Shown here one piece after another: positions 1 through 9,550 of a stretch of 64,000 nt of DNA. A model generated the notes under the pieces. It was not told where the DNA came from and did no database searches. It saw only the letters and a list, made by a program, of their open reading frames with translations. Source of the DNA: Flavobacteriaceae bacterium (lineage in GTDB: Bacteria > Bacteroidota > Bacteroidia > Flavobacteriales > Flavobacteriaceae); the NCBI GenBank assembly GCA_002702895.1, contig PACX01000022.1, positions 116,513 through 180,512 on the forward strand, written 5' to 3'. Numbering within the stretch: the stretch's first letter is position 1; each line of letters begins with the position of its first letter. The position numbers and the translations under genes were made by a program.

Positions 1-302
1 GAATAATGAATTAGTTTACAATTATATTTTTCAGAAAATTCTATTAAATTCTTTACTCCTTTTTCATTTACTAAATCAGCCCTTTGTTTTTCAATTTCGG
101 CATTATTTACATCAGTATAGGCAGCCGTATTTATAATAAAATTTATTTTATTTTTTTTTAAATAATGTTCAATTTTTTCTTTGTTAGTAATATCGAGGTC
201 TTTGTCTTGAAAAAAAAAATTCACTTCAGGGTATTTATAAGCTAAATTATTAAGCTCTGATCCTAATTGACCATTAGATCCTGTAACTAGAATATTTTTC
301 AT
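1..302 (-). CDS. rfbD: dTDP-4-dehydrorhamnose reductase (RmlD), C-terminus cut by window edge
   Basis: Reduces dTDP-4-keto-L-rhamnose to dTDP-L-rhamnose with NAD(P)H in the cytoplasm. The visible N-terminal part of about 100 residues begins MKNILVTGSNGQLGSEL, the Rossmann nucleotide-binding motif of RmlD, followed by a D-I-T segment and an INTAAYTDV block, all typical of the family. The ATG lies at 302-300, 3 bp after the rfbC stop. A 10-T run inside the gene (coding strand) is read in frame. The order rfbA-rfbC-rfbD is a normal rhamnose operon. The rest lies outside the window, so integrity cannot be judged. Confidence 0.9.
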   Translation of the reverse strand, partial: MKNILVTGSNGQLGSELNNLAYKYPEVNFFFQDKDLDITNKEKIEHYLKKNKINFIINTAAYTDVNNAEIEKQRADLVNEKGVKNLIEFSEKYNCKLIHY

Positions 303-305
303 TTT

Positions 306-857
306 TTAATCAAAAAAATAATTTGTGTCAAAAGGTGGATAACTTTTGTCTTTTTCATTTATAATTATTGATTTTTTGTCAATTTTCCAATCAATTTTAA
401 GTGAAGGATCATTATAATTCAATCCTCTTTCAGATTTTGGATTATAATAATTATCTACTTTATAGCAAACTCTTGCTGTTTTAGATAAAACAACAAATCC
501 ATGGGCAAATCCTTTTGGAATAAATAGTTGCTTACAATTAATGTGATTTAATTCAATTTTAAAACTTTGACCATAATATTTGGAACTTTTCCTAATATCA
601 ACCACAACATCCAATATTTTACCTTTTGATACGCTTACTAATTTAGATTGAGCATAAGGTTCAATTTGAAAATGTAGTCCTCTAAGGACTCCATAATTAG
701 AATTGGATAGGTTTTCTTGACAAAAGTTTATTTTTGAACCTATAAAACCTTCTAATAAATCTTTTCTAAAGTACTCAGTAAAAAAACCTCTTTCATCATT
801 AACCTTGAAAGGTTCACAAATTATAAGACCTGGAAATATAGTTCGAGTAAATTTCAT
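306..857 (-). CDS. rfbC: dTDP-4-dehydrorhamnose 3,5-epimerase (RmlC)
   Basis: Epimerises C3 and C5 of dTDP-4-keto-6-deoxyglucose in the rhamnose pathway. The 183 aa length matches the family. The cupin core shows the RGLHFQ motif (residues 59-64, catalytic-type His62), a KGKILDVVVDIR strand and the PKGFAHGF segment (114-121). The gene starts with ATG 6 bp downstream of rfbA and is followed after 3 bp by rfbD, so the three are co-transcribed. No rfbB (dTDP-glucose 4,6-dehydratase) is seen here. It may lie beyond the left edge. Confidence 0.96.
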   Translation of the reverse strand: MKFTRTIFPGLIICEPFKVNDERGFFTEYFRKDLLEGFIGSKINFCQENLSNSNYGVLRGLHFQIEPYAQSKLVSVSKGKILDVVVDIRKSSKYYGQSFKIELNHINCKQLFIPKGFAHGFVVLSKTARVCYKVDNYYNPKSERGLNYNDPSLKIDWKIDKKSIIINEKDKSYPPFDTNYFFD

Positions 858-863
858 AATTAA

Positions 864-1739
864 TTACTTTAAGACCTTTTCGATTAAATATTTTCCATAT
901 TGATTATTTTGTATAGGCTTAGCTAAATTAATTAGATCATTTTTGCTAATTAATCCTAAAACATAGGCTATTTCCTCTATACAAGCTACTTTTCTTCCTT
1001 TTCTTTTTTCAATTGTGTGAATATAATTTGAGGCCTCTAGCATTGATTCATGTGTTCCTGAGTCAAGCCATGTAAAATCCTTATCTAAAAGCTCTACCTT
1101 AAGTTGTTTATTTTTTAGGAAATTTTGATTTATACTTGTTATTTCCAACTCTCCTCTTTCACTTGGTTTAATTTTTTTTGCAATCTCAACTACTGAATTT
1201 GGATAAAAATAAAGACCTACAACCGCATAATTACTTTTTGGAAATTTTGGTTTTTCTTCAATACTAATAACATTTCCATCCGAGTTATTTTCTACTACTC
1301 CGTAACTTTCAGCATTTTCTACATAATATCCAAATACAAGAGCATTATTTGAAGAACTAATTTCTTTAACACTTTTCTTTAAAAGCTTAGTAAAACCAAC
1401 TCCATAAAAAATATTATCACCAAGAATAAGACAAACATTGCTTTTTCCTATAAATTTTTCTCCAATTATAAAAGCTTCTGCTATTCCGTTAGGGTTCATT
1501 TGCTGAGCATATGAAATTTTTATTCCTATACTACTACCATCATCAAATAATCTTTTAAAATTGGGCAAATCATTAGGGGTAGAAATAATTAAAATATCTT
1601 TAATGCCTGCTAACATTAATACAGAAAGAGGATAGTAAATCATTGGTTTATCATGAATAGCCAATAATTGTTTAGATTGTCCTTTAGTTAAAGGATACAA
1701 CCTTGTTCCACTTCCACCAGCTAAAATAATTCCTTTCAT
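864..1739 (-). CDS. rfbA: Glucose-1-phosphate thymidylyltransferase (RmlA)
   Basis: Makes dTDP-glucose from glucose-1-phosphate and dTTP, the first step of dTDP-rhamnose synthesis. The 291 aa length is normal. The N-terminal nucleotidyltransferase signature [11 protein letters not shown] (residues 8-18), the downstream [16 protein letters not shown] block, the LGDNIFYG active-site segment near residue 107 and the EEKP motif near 160 are all present. It sits 3 bp after the nucleotide-sugar dehydrogenase gene on the same strand. Confidence 0.97.
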   Translation of the reverse strand: MKGIILAGGSGTRLYPLTKGQSKQLLAIHDKPMIYYPLSVLMLAGIKDILIISTPNDLPNFKRLFDDGSSIGIKISYAQQMNPNGIAEAFIIGEKFIGKSNVCLILGDNIFYGVGFTKLLKKSVKEISSSNNALVFGYYVENAESYGVVENNSDGNVISIEEKPKFPKSNYAVVGLYFYPNSVVEIAKKIKPSERGELEITSINQNFLKNKQLKVELLDKDFTWLDSGTHESMLEASNYIHTIEKRKGRKVACIEEIAYVLGLISKNDLINLAKPIQNNQYGKYLIEKVLK

Positions 1740-1742
1740 TAT

Positions 1743-2993
1743 TTACAATCTTCCTGAAATTATATTTTCATCTAAAACAGATTTGACATCATATATAATT
1801 CCGTTAATAGTTTTAAAGTTAACTAAATTCATTTTTAGAAATTTTTTATGAGCTACTGCTAAAATTATAATATCATATTTATATTTAATATTATCTAACA
1901 ATTTTATTTTAAAATTCTTTAAAACTTCTTTTTTTATAGCATAAGGATCATATACGTCAACTTTTAAATTTATTTTTTTTAATTCTTTATACAAATTAAA
2001 AATTCTTGAATTTCTTATATCAGAACAGTTTTCTTTAAATGTTATACCTAAAATTAATGCTCTACATTTTATTGGATTTAAGTTTTTTGCTAATATTAAC
2101 TCGTAAATTCTATTTGCTATATGCTTACCCATTTTATTATTAACTTTTCTTCCTGAGAGTATAACATTTGGAGTATACCCCGTTTGTTTGGCTTTATATG
2201 CTAAATAATAAGGATCTACTCCAATACAATGCCCACCAACTAAACCAGGTTTAAAATCTAAAAAATTCCATTTTGTAGAGGAAGCTTTTAAAACCTCAGA
2301 AGTGTCTACCTTAATTCTATCAAAAATGATTGCTAGCTCGTTCATTAACGAAATATTAACATCTCTTTGAATATTTTCAATAATTTTTGATGCTTCAGCT
2401 ACTTTAATTGATGGAGCTAAATATGTGCCAGCTTTAATTATTTTTTTGTAGAGCTCATCAACTTTAATAGCTATTTCTTTATTACTTCCAGATGTTACTT
2501 TAACAATATTTGCAAGTTTTCTTTTCTTATCGCCAGGATTAATTCTTTCAGGAGAATATCCACAATAAAATTCTTTGTTAAACTCAAGTCCAGAACTTTT
2601 TTCTAAAACAGGAATACATTTTTCCTCTGTGCAACCAGGATATACCGTAGACTCATAAATAACAATATCATTAATTGATAAATATTTTCCTACAGTTTTA
2701 GAAGCGTTTAAAAGAGGAGTTAAATTGGGGGTTTTATTTTTTTTAACAGGTGTAGGAACAGTTATGATATAGATATTAGAATTTTTAATATCAGTTTTTT
2801 TATTAGTAAAAATTAAGTTTTTATTCTTTTCTAATTCTTTTTTAGAAAATTCTCCATTTTTATCGAGAGATTTTTCTAATTCTTTTATTCTTTTTAATGA
2901 AGTGTCATAACCAATAGTCTTTATTTCTTTATTACAGAAAGCCAAAGCTAGTGGCAATCCTACATATCCTAATCCAATTACACAAATAACCAT
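1743..2993 (-). CDS. Nucleotide sugar dehydrogenase, TviB/WbpO-like
   Basis: Probably oxidises C6 of a UDP-N-acetylhexosamine to the uronic acid with two NAD+. The 416 aa protein has an N-terminal Rossmann motif GLGYVGLP (residues 7-14), the YSPERINPGDK segment (near 146-156) characteristic of the TviB/WbpO branch, a central dimerisation helix and the catalytic cysteine in GGHCIGVDPYYL (Cys256). The C-terminal UDP-binding domain is present (ILGITFKENCSDIRNSR). Its product would be a hexosaminuronic acid, a possible substrate for the AsnB-type amidotransferase at 55384. Whether the substrate is GlcNAc, GalNAc or ManNAc cannot be read from sequence alone. Confidence 0.88.
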   Translation of the reverse strand: MVICVIGLGYVGLPLALAFCNKEIKTIGYDTSLKRIKELEKSLDKNGEFSKKELEKNKNLIFTNKKTDIKNSNIYIITVPTPVKKNKTPNLTPLLNASKTVGKYLSINDIVIYESTVYPGCTEEKCIPVLEKSSGLEFNKEFYCGYSPERINPGDKKRKLANIVKVTSGSNKEIAIKVDELYKKIIKAGTYLAPSIKVAEASKIIENIQRDVNISLMNELAIIFDRIKVDTSEVLKASSTKWNFLDFKPGLVGGHCIGVDPYYLAYKAKQTGYTPNVILSGRKVNNKMGKHIANRIYELILAKNLNPIKCRALILGITFKENCSDIRNSRIFNLYKELKKINLKVDVYDPYAIKKEVLKNFKIKLLDNIKYKYDIIILAVAHKKFLKMNLVNFKTINGIIYDVKSVLDENIISGRL

Positions 2994-2995
2994 AA

Positions 2996-3622
2996 TTAAA
3001 TCTTAAATGTTAACATTAATCCTCCTCTGTATATAAGCTCTTCTCCACTTTGATTAAAATCTTTTTTAATATTAGGATTTCCATAAATTCTATTGCCTAG
3101 TTTATTGTAATATTTGTAATTAGATTGTGAACTTCCGCCACCAATAAAGAATTCAAGGTTTAATTTATTATTTTTTAATGGAATTTTTTTTCCAATAGTA
3201 ATTCCATAATATGCATTTCTCCCTGATTGATAACTTCCCTCTTCTTTTAACTCTGTATCAACTATAGAAGTAATAAACTTAGGAATTCTTAATGTAAACA
3301 TTCCATATCCTATATGGGGGCCAATAAAAAATGATCGAGAATTTTTGCCTTCTTGTAATTTTGGATAAAACCTTAGCTCATTAAAAATTTGGGTGGTATG
3401 AAAAGGGGAACTTTCAATATTGTCATAGAAGGAAGCGCTAGTATCTAATTGATAGCTTAATTTTTCTGATAATTTAACTTCAATTCCAATATTTGGAACC
3501 AGAACTAGTGCAGAAGTTAAATTAAGCTTAATTTCAACTTTAGCATTAAATAAGCTATCATTTTGGGCATTTAATAAGCCAGATACCATCATTATCAATA
3601 AAAACAACTTATTTCTAAACAT
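2996..3622 (-). CDS. Outer-membrane beta-barrel protein, function unknown
   Basis: A 208 aa protein with an N-terminal signal peptide (MFRNKLFLLIMMVSGLLNAQ, cleavage probably after the Ala near residue 19). The rest alternates polar and hydrophobic residues in strands, with GPHIGYGMF and YGITIGKKI segments and a final strand ending GGLMLTFKI, which has the hydrophobic, near-aromatic character of a barrel C-terminus. It resembles generic porin-family or DUF3575-like small barrels of Bacteroidota. It is the first gene of the minus-strand operon, 2 bp ahead of the dehydrogenase, so a role in surface-glycan handling is a guess from position. Confidence 0.7.
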   Translation of the reverse strand: MFRNKLFLLIMMVSGLLNAQNDSLFNAKVEIKLNLTSALVLVPNIGIEVKLSEKLSYQLDTSASFYDNIESSPFHTTQIFNELRFYPKLQEGKNSRSFFIGPHIGYGMFTLRIPKFITSIVDTELKEEGSYQSGRNAYYGITIGKKIPLKNNKLNLEFFIGGGSSQSNYKYYNKLGNRIYGNPNIKKDFNQSGEELIYRGGLMLTFKI

Positions 3623-3715
3623 TATTGCAAGTTATTGATAATGAAATTAGATAAAAAATCAATTCCATTTTTTTAATCTGTAAATGTAAAAAAGTCTGAT
3701 TAAACAGTTTTTCAG

Positions 3716-3723
3716 TATCTTCG
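3716..3723 (+). promoter_or_regulatory. Candidate -7 element of the export operon promoter
   Basis: TATCTTCG matches the Bacteroidota -7 element TAnnTTTG with one change and lies 19 bp before the ATG at 3743. A convincing TTG -33 element is not seen. The closest is CTG at 3696-3698, 17 bp upstream. The 120 bp gap 3623-3742 separates two divergent operons and holds nothing else recognisable. Confidence 0.35.
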
Positions 3724-3742
3724 TTTTCCCAATAATTTTAAA

Positions 3743-6298
3743 ATGTTTAAAATTTTAAGAAATATTGCTGTTTTAATAATATGTTTAATTTTTTCAATTA
3801 ACTCATATTCTCAAAGCTTTTCTGATCTTTCAAATATTAATTTTTCAGAGTTGAACAATAGTCAGATAGACTTATTATTACGAAGAGCTACTGCCCAGGG
3901 TTATAATCAATTTGATTTATTAAAAATTGCCAAATCTCAAGGAATGACACAAGCAGATCTTGAGAAATTGGATAAACGATTTAAATCTGCTGAGACTATT
4001 GCAAGAGTTTCAGAAAATGCTAGTACTCCTTTAGAAGAAACTAGGCTAAGAAAAAGGTGGAAAGAAGATATGGAAGTCTTTAGAGAAGTTGATAGTGATA
4101 TCTTTGGTTATGATGTTTTTATGGGTAATACATTTTTATCATTTCAGTCAAATTTAAATATTCCAACACCACTTGATTATATTATAGGTCCAGGGGATAA
4201 ATTATTTATAGATATTTATGGTCAATCTGAAAATTATTACCAGGCTGAAGTAAGCCCTGATGGCGATATAATACTTGAAAATATTGGACCTGTTAATCTA
4301 AGCGGCTTATCTCTAACTAGTGCTAAAAAAAGACTTTTATTAAGACTAAAAAATATTTATTCTGGAATAAATAATAAAACAACATTTGTAAATATATCTG
4401 TAGGTATTCCAAGAGCTGTAAGAGTAAATATTGTTGGTGAAGTTAATCTTCCAGGTACATATAATTTTAGTGCATTTAATACAGTATATAATGCTATTTA
4501 TGTAGCAGGAGGTATAACTGAAAATGCTACTCTTAGAGAAATCAAGCTATTTAGAAACAATAAATTGGTTAATACTGTGGATGTATATAAATTTTTAACC
4601 AAAGGCGATGGGTCTTCCAATATTAGGTTAGAAAATAATGATCTAATTATAGTAGGGCCATATACTAATAGAGTTACTATTGAAGGAGCTGTTAAAACTC
4701 CCGGAAAATTTGAAATAAACGAAAATGAAAACCTTAAAGATTTAATTTTATATGCGGGAGGCCTTTCAGAAAATGCTTTTCAGAAATCGATCAAATTAAC
4801 AAGAATTATTGATGATAAATATAAAATTGTTGATGTTAATTCCGATCAATTTGAATTTTTCCAACCTAAATCTGGTGATAAATATGTTGTTGATAGAATA
4901 ATAGAAAAATATAATAATAGAGTTATAATAAAAGGGTCAGTATATAGACCAGGGACCTTTTCTATTTCTGAAGAAGGGATGACTATTAAAGACCTAATAA
5001 ACAAAGCAGAGGGACTTAAAAGTGATGTTTTTTTAAATAAAGCATATATAACTAGAACTAATTCAGATTATTCCACTACAAATATATCGTTGAATTTAAA
5101 AGATGAATTAAACAATCCAAGATTTAAATTAAAAGAGGAAGATATTGTTAATGTTTTATCAATTAATGATTTAAGTGAAGAGAGTTATATTGAAATTTCT
5201 GGAGAAGTAAATAGTCCCGGTATTTTTCCTTACTCAAAAAACTTATCCCTATCTGATATGATTCTATTGGCAGATGGATTTAGTGATAATGCTACTAGTA
5301 AAAGAGTGGAAATAAATAGAAGGATCTCTAATCAAGATTCAAATGATGATAAAATATCTGAAATATTAACATTTGATTTGAATAAAGATTTAAAAGGATT
5401 AAGTAATAATACTTTTAAAGTAAATCCATTTGATCAAATTATTATTAGAAAGAATCCTAATTTTTATATTCAACAATATGCAAGAGTTGAAGGAGAGATT
5501 ATGTATCCTGGTAAATATGCAATTTCTTCAAAAAGTGAAAGAATTTCAAATTTATTAAAAAGAGCAGGAGGTTTAAAGAATTTTGCTTACAAAAAAGGGG
5601 CAACACTTATAAGATTAACAGAGTTTGCAGAAATTAAATCTGATTTTGATAAAAAGATTAAAAGCTTAAATGATTTAAAAAATAAAGTTTCTAATAAGGA
5701 AGGGGTTTTAACTGAATCAGAAATATTATTAATTCAAAGAATTGATAAAGATTTAAAAAATCTGGATTATCAAAAAAATGATAATAAAAACCTAGGAAGT
5801 TATGCTAAAACAGAGAGAATAAATGAGATAGTCAAAAGAAACTCTGTTAGTGGTGATATACCAATTTCTAAATCTGAGGCAATTGGAATAGATTTAGAAT
5901 CTATTATCGAGTCTCCTGGCTCAAAATCTGATTTGCTCCTAAAAGAAGGGGATGTAATTATTGTTCCAAAAAAATTAGAGACAGTAAGATTAAGAGGCGA
6001 GTTATTATATCCAACTACTATTAGATTTCTACAAGGAAAAAGTTTAAAGTACTATATTAATTCATCTGGAGGTTTTGACAGTAAAGCAAAACGTTCAGGC
6101 ACATACATTGTTTATGCTAATGGGGACGTTGCTAGAACAAAGAAATTCTTATTTTTCAATGTTTATCCAAAAGCTGAACCGGGCTCTGAAGTTATTGTTC
6201 CAAAAAAAGCTACTAAGAGTCCCATAGCAGCCAATCAATTATTGAGTTTTACTACAGGTTTAGCAACATTAATTTTGGCAATAAATCAAATTAATTAA
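3743..6298 (+). CDS. Wza-like polysaccharide export outer-membrane protein with SLBB repeats
   Basis: Likely forms the periplasmic/outer-membrane export channel of a Wzy-dependent capsule system. The 851 aa protein starts with a signal peptide ending near SINSYSQS (about residue 24). The Poly_export domain lies around residues 140-225 (PLDYIIGPGDKLFIDIYG). Several SLBB (beta-grasp) repeats follow, each marked by a V.G.V..PG.(F/Y) pattern: GEVNLPGTY, GAVKTPGKF, GSVYRPGTF, GEVNSPGIF and GEIMYPGKY. A C-terminal hydrophobic stretch (LLSFTTGLATLILAI) is near the end. Such long multi-SLBB forms are common in Bacteroidota. It opens the plus-strand operon and is followed 3 bp later by the Wzz-like gene. 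Confidence 0.93.
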   Translation: MFKILRNIAVLIICLIFSINSYSQSFSDLSNINFSELNNSQIDLLLRRATAQGYNQFDLLKIAKSQGMTQADLEKLDKRFKSAETIARVSENASTPLEETRLRKRWKEDMEVFREVDSDIFGYDVFMGNTFLSFQSNLNIPTPLDYIIGPGDKLFIDIYGQSENYYQAEVSPDGDIILENIGPVNLSGLSLTSAKKRLLLRLKNIYSGINNKTTFVNISVGIPRAVRVNIVGEVNLPGTYNFSAFNTVYNAIYVAGGITENATLREIKLFRNNKLVNTVDVYKFLTKGDGSSNIRLENNDLIIVGPYTNRVTIEGAVKTPGKFEINENENLKDLILYAGGLSENAFQKSIKLTRIIDDKYKIVDVNSDQFEFFQPKSGDKYVVDRIIEKYNNRVIIKGSVYRPGTFSISEEGMTIKDLINKAEGLKSDVFLNKAYITRTNSDYSTTNISLNLKDELNNPRFKLKEEDIVNVLSINDLSEESYIEISGEVNSPGIFPYSKNLSLSDMILLADGFSDNATSKRVEINRRISNQDSNDDKISEILTFDLNKDLKGLSNNTFKVNPFDQIIIRKNPNFYIQQYARVEGEIMYPGKYAISSKSERISNLLKRAGGLKNFAYKKGATLIRLTEFAEIKSDFDKKIKSLNDLKNKVSNKEGVLTESEILLIQRIDKDLKNLDYQKNDNKNLGSYAKTERINEIVKRNSVSGDIPISKSEAIGIDLESIIESPGSKSDLLLKEGDVIIVPKKLETVRLRGELLYPTTIRFLQGKSLKYYINSSGGFDSKAKRSGTYIVYANGDVARTKKFLFFNVYPKAEPGSEVIVPKKATKSPIAANQLLSFTTGLATLILAINQIN

Positions 6299-6301
6299 AA
6301 A

Positions 6302-7363
6302 GTGAGCGATATAAAAGAAAATTTTGATGAAGAAAAAATTTCTTTGAGCTTTCTAGTTCAAGGGTTTAAGAATTGGATCTCATTTTTAATTTCCAAAAAA
6401 AAATTCATTCTTCTTGGATCAGCATCTATATTATTTTTTACTATTTCATATAACTATTTGATTAATCCTGTTTATTATGCTAGAACAACTTTTGTTTTAG
6501 ATAATGAAAATTCTGCTGGATCCATGGCAGATTTGAGTTCCTTAGCATCGCTAGCTGGAATAAATGCCTCTAGTTTTATAGATGCTTCTAGTTTATTTCA
6601 AATAGATAATATTCAAGAATTGTACAGGTCTAATTCGATGATTAAAGAAACACTTTTATCTTCAGCATCTCATAAAAATGATAATTTCTTAATAATAGAA
6701 AGATTTGTAAAGTCTGAAAAATTAGAAAAAAAATGGAAACGCTTAGGAGTTGAAACAAAAGATTTTAAATCTAAAAAGTCATCCCGTATTCAGGATAGTC
6801 TTGTAAAAGATTTGATTAAGCTTATAAAAAAAGAATATTTAATTGTTGATAAACCTAGTAGAAAAACAACTATTTTGGAAATTGGATTTGATCATAAAGA
6901 TGAAGTTTTAGCTAAAACTTTCAATGAAAACTTAGTTAGCATTGTAAATAATTTTTATAATAAGACCAAAACTCTTAAGACTGGCTTAAATATGGAAATT
7001 TTACAAAGACAAGCAGATAGTATCAAAATGGTTTTAGATACTTCTATTGTGATGCTTGCAGAGACAGACCAAAGTATTCCAAATCCGAATCCACTAACAA
7101 AAGTTAGCTTAGTGCCTTATCAAAAGGCAATGATTGATGTTCAAGCTAATGGAGCAATTTATCAAGAACTTTTAAAGCAGCTTGAATTAGCAAAAGTAAC
7201 TCACAGAAATAAGATACCACTTATACAAATTATAGACAAACCCGATTATCCACTGGAAAGTTCTAAATGGAAATTACTCAAAACTCTAATATATGGTTTG
7301 ATTTTTGGTTTTTCTATTTCAGTTTTATTGCTATCTCTTAGAAGGGCTACAGACTCTTTGTAA
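6302..7363 (+). CDS. Wzz-like chain-length determinant (polysaccharide co-polymerase)
   Basis: Controls glycan chain length at the inner membrane. The 353 aa protein has an N-terminal transmembrane segment (about residues 38-53), a periplasmic domain rich in helices with the YYARTTFVLD strand after the membrane helix, and a second membrane segment at the C-terminus (LIYGLIFGFSISVLLLSL). There is no cytoplasmic tyrosine-kinase domain, so it is a Wzz rather than a Wzc. The start codon is GTG at 6302, 3 bp after the wza-like stop. Confidence 0.88.
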   Translation: MSDIKENFDEEKISLSFLVQGFKNWISFLISKKKFILLGSASILFFTISYNYLINPVYYARTTFVLDNENSAGSMADLSSLASLAGINASSFIDASSLFQIDNIQELYRSNSMIKETLLSSASHKNDNFLIIERFVKSEKLEKKWKRLGVETKDFKSKKSSRIQDSLVKDLIKLIKKEYLIVDKPSRKTTILEIGFDHKDEVLAKTFNENLVSIVNNFYNKTKTLKTGLNMEILQRQADSIKMVLDTSIVMLAETDQSIPNPNPLTKVSLVPYQKAMIDVQANGAIYQELLKQLELAKVTHRNKIPLIQIIDKPDYPLESSKWKLLKTLIYGLIFGFSISVLLLSLRRATDSL

Positions 7364-7404
7364 AATTTAATCCTTATATTCATTTATTCTCATTTAACAT
7401 TAAA

Positions 7405-8643
7405 ATGAATAACAAGATTAAAGATATCTTCATAAGAAACTTTACTAATCTTTCGCTTAATCAAGGAATAAATATTCTAATTGCAATTGTTGTAACTCCA
7501 ATTTTATTTAAAAACCTTGGCTCCAGTCAATTTGGTTTAGTAAATCTTGCTTTTTCAATTTTCATGTTAATTTCAATTGTTATAAGCTATGGTTACCATC
7601 TAAATGGTCCAAAACGGATTTCATTGATAAATAAAATTGATCATGAAAGAGATTTAATTAGTGAACTTATTTCTCTAAGATTTTTTATTGCCGTAATAGT
7701 CTCCATATTAATAATTTTAATTACTTCCCTAACTAGCTTATTTAATAATTATGAGTTCATAATACTTTTTTCTATTCCAATATTATTTAGTGAGGCTATT
7801 CATCCTATTTTTTACTTGCAAGGAAAAAATAATTTTTCTGTTTTAGCAATTTTAAATGCATTTTCTAAACTTATCTATTTAGGATTAATTGTAATTAGTA
7901 TAAAAAACCCGGATGATGCATTTAAAGTAAATCTGTTTTATGGTGTTGCCATATTATTTGTGTATTTGATATACTGGATAAAGTTTTTTTACACTAATAA
8001 AATACAGTTTCTTTGGTCTAGTTTTAAAAAAATAACTATCAGATTAAAAGAGAATTTTGAATTTTTCTTTTCTTCAATAGCTGGGCATATTTCAATTCAT
8101 AGTGGGCTAATTATTCTTAAAATTTTTACAGACAATAATGAATTAGGAAAGTTTGCATTAGCAAATAGAGTTGCTCTTCTTTTAAGAATGATTCCTGTTT
8201 TTATAATTCAATCTGTTTTACAAAATGCTTCAGTTATTAATAAAAATAATAATCCTGATTTAAATAAATACTTGAATTACTATTATTCAAGAGGACTATT
8301 TGTAACCTTTATAATTGGCTTGTTTTTTACTTTGTTTTCAAAATGGATTATTATCTTATTTTCAGGAGAAGAAATAATATACTCTAATCAAATACTTAGT
8401 TTGTTGTCTTTTATTCCTTTTTTAGCAATGTTAAATTTTAAAAATATTTTATTAATCTTAGTTAATGAGAAAAAAAGAATTTTAAATAAAGCGACTTGGT
8501 TTTCAGCATTATTTATGATAAGTATTGCAACGCTTTTAAGTTATTATTATAAAGGTTTAGGATTAGCAATAGCTTTATTGATTTCAGAATTTATTAGCTT
8601 TATTGTTCACTATATTTTATTGTCTAATTCAAATGAATCTTAA
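7405..8643 (+). CDS. wzx: Wzx-type polysaccharide flippase (MATE/MOP superfamily)
   Basis: A 412 aa, almost wholly hydrophobic protein with around a dozen membrane segments. It begins with the flippase-like pattern NLSLNQGINILIAIVVTPIL followed by LGSSQFGLVNLAFSI, matching the family's first two helices. It should move undecaprenyl-linked repeat units across the inner membrane. A second possible flippase of another type, an ABC transporter, is found at 21533. The gene overlaps the start of the GT2 gene by 11 bp when the ATG at 8633 is used for the latter. Confidence 0.9.
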   Translation: MNNKIKDIFIRNFTNLSLNQGINILIAIVVTPILFKNLGSSQFGLVNLAFSIFMLISIVISYGYHLNGPKRISLINKIDHERDLISELISLRFFIAVIVSILIILITSLTSLFNNYEFIILFSIPILFSEAIHPIFYLQGKNNFSVLAILNAFSKLIYLGLIVISIKNPDDAFKVNLFYGVAILFVYLIYWIKFFYTNKIQFLWSSFKKITIRLKENFEFFFSSIAGHISIHSGLIILKIFTDNNELGKFALANRVALLLRMIPVFIIQSVLQNASVINKNNNPDLNKYLNYYYSRGLFVTFIIGLFFTLFSKWIIILFSGEEIIYSNQILSLLSFIPFLAMLNFKNILLILVNEKKRILNKATWFSALFMISIATLLSYYYKGLGLAIALLISEFISFIVHYILLSNSNES

Positions 8644-9547
8644 TAAGAAAATAGCAATTATAATTGTCAATTGGAATACATATGAATTGACTAGGTCTTG
8701 TATTTGGAGCTTGATGAATTGCAGATATAATGATTTAGAAATTTTTTTAGTTGACAATAATTCTAAAGACAACTCAGTAAGTAAACTTAAAAAAGAATTT
8801 AAAAAAATTAATTATATAATTAATAATAAAAATACAGGTTTTTCATGTGCTAATAATAAGGCAATAAATATAATATTAAAAAAAAATTTCGATTTTATAA
8901 TGTTATTAAATAGTGACACCGAAGTTTCTGCCCTATTTTTAAATCCATTAATAGAAACCTTTAATTCAAACAAATTAATTGGAGCTGTTCAGCCACTTAT
9001 ATTGAATTGGGATGACAAAAGTACAATTTGGAAGTATGAAGGTATATTTAATTATTTTTTGGGTTTAACAATTCATAAAAATAAAAGAACTAATATTATT
9101 GAAAATTTAGAAACTACAAAGTTTACAGATTGGATTTCAGGATGTTGTTTTATTACTACTCCATCAGTTCTGAAAGAAGTAGGTTTATTAGATGAAATTT
9201 ATTTTGCCTATTTTGAGGATGTGGATTGGTCTTTAAGATTGAGAAAGAAAGGATACTTACTTGGATTAAATAAGAATAGTATTATTTACCATCACGAATC
9301 AGGTTCATCAAAATCATCACAAAAACAAAAAGAAGGTTATTTATCTCCAAAATCTCATTATTATAACTTTAGAAATCACATTATTTTTTTAAGAAAACAT
9401 TATAAGGAATTTAATTTTTATGGTGCAATTCTTTATCAATTGTTTAAAATACTTTTGTATAATTCTTACTTTATAATAAGATTTAGGAGGAAGAAATTAA
9501 TAAATTTATGGAAAGGCGTCTATGATGGCTTAACAATTAAAATTTAA
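8633..9547 (+). CDS. Glycosyltransferase family 2, rhamnosyltransferase-like
   Basis: A GT-A enzyme adding a sugar to the lipid-linked repeat unit. It begins MNLNKKIAIIIVNWNTYELT, a typical GT2 start, followed by FLVDNNSKDNS, NTGFSCANN, the LLNSDTEV metal-binding region (DxD variant SDT) and WISGCCFITTP with FAYFEDVDWSLRLRKKGY (ED/D catalytic region). This pattern is common in WcaA/RfbF-like rhamnosyltransferases, fitting the rfb genes nearby. An in-frame upstream ATG at 8603 would give a longer overlap with wzx. The ATG at 8633 places the family motif at the N-terminus and is preferred. About 304 aa. Confidence 0.9.
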   Translation: MNLNKKIAIIIVNWNTYELTRSCIWSLMNCRYNDLEIFLVDNNSKDNSVSKLKKEFKKINYIINNKNTGFSCANNKAINIILKKNFDFIMLLNSDTEVSALFLNPLIETFNSNKLIGAVQPLILNWDDKSTIWKYEGIFNYFLGLTIHKNKRTNIIENLETTKFTDWISGCCFITTPSVLKEVGLLDEIYFAYFEDVDWSLRLRKKGYLLGLNKNSIIYHHESGSSKSSQKQKEGYLSPKSHYYNFRNHIIFLRKHYKEFNFYGAILYQLFKILLYNSYFIIRFRRKKLINLWKGVYDGLTIKI

Positions 9548-9550
9548 AAT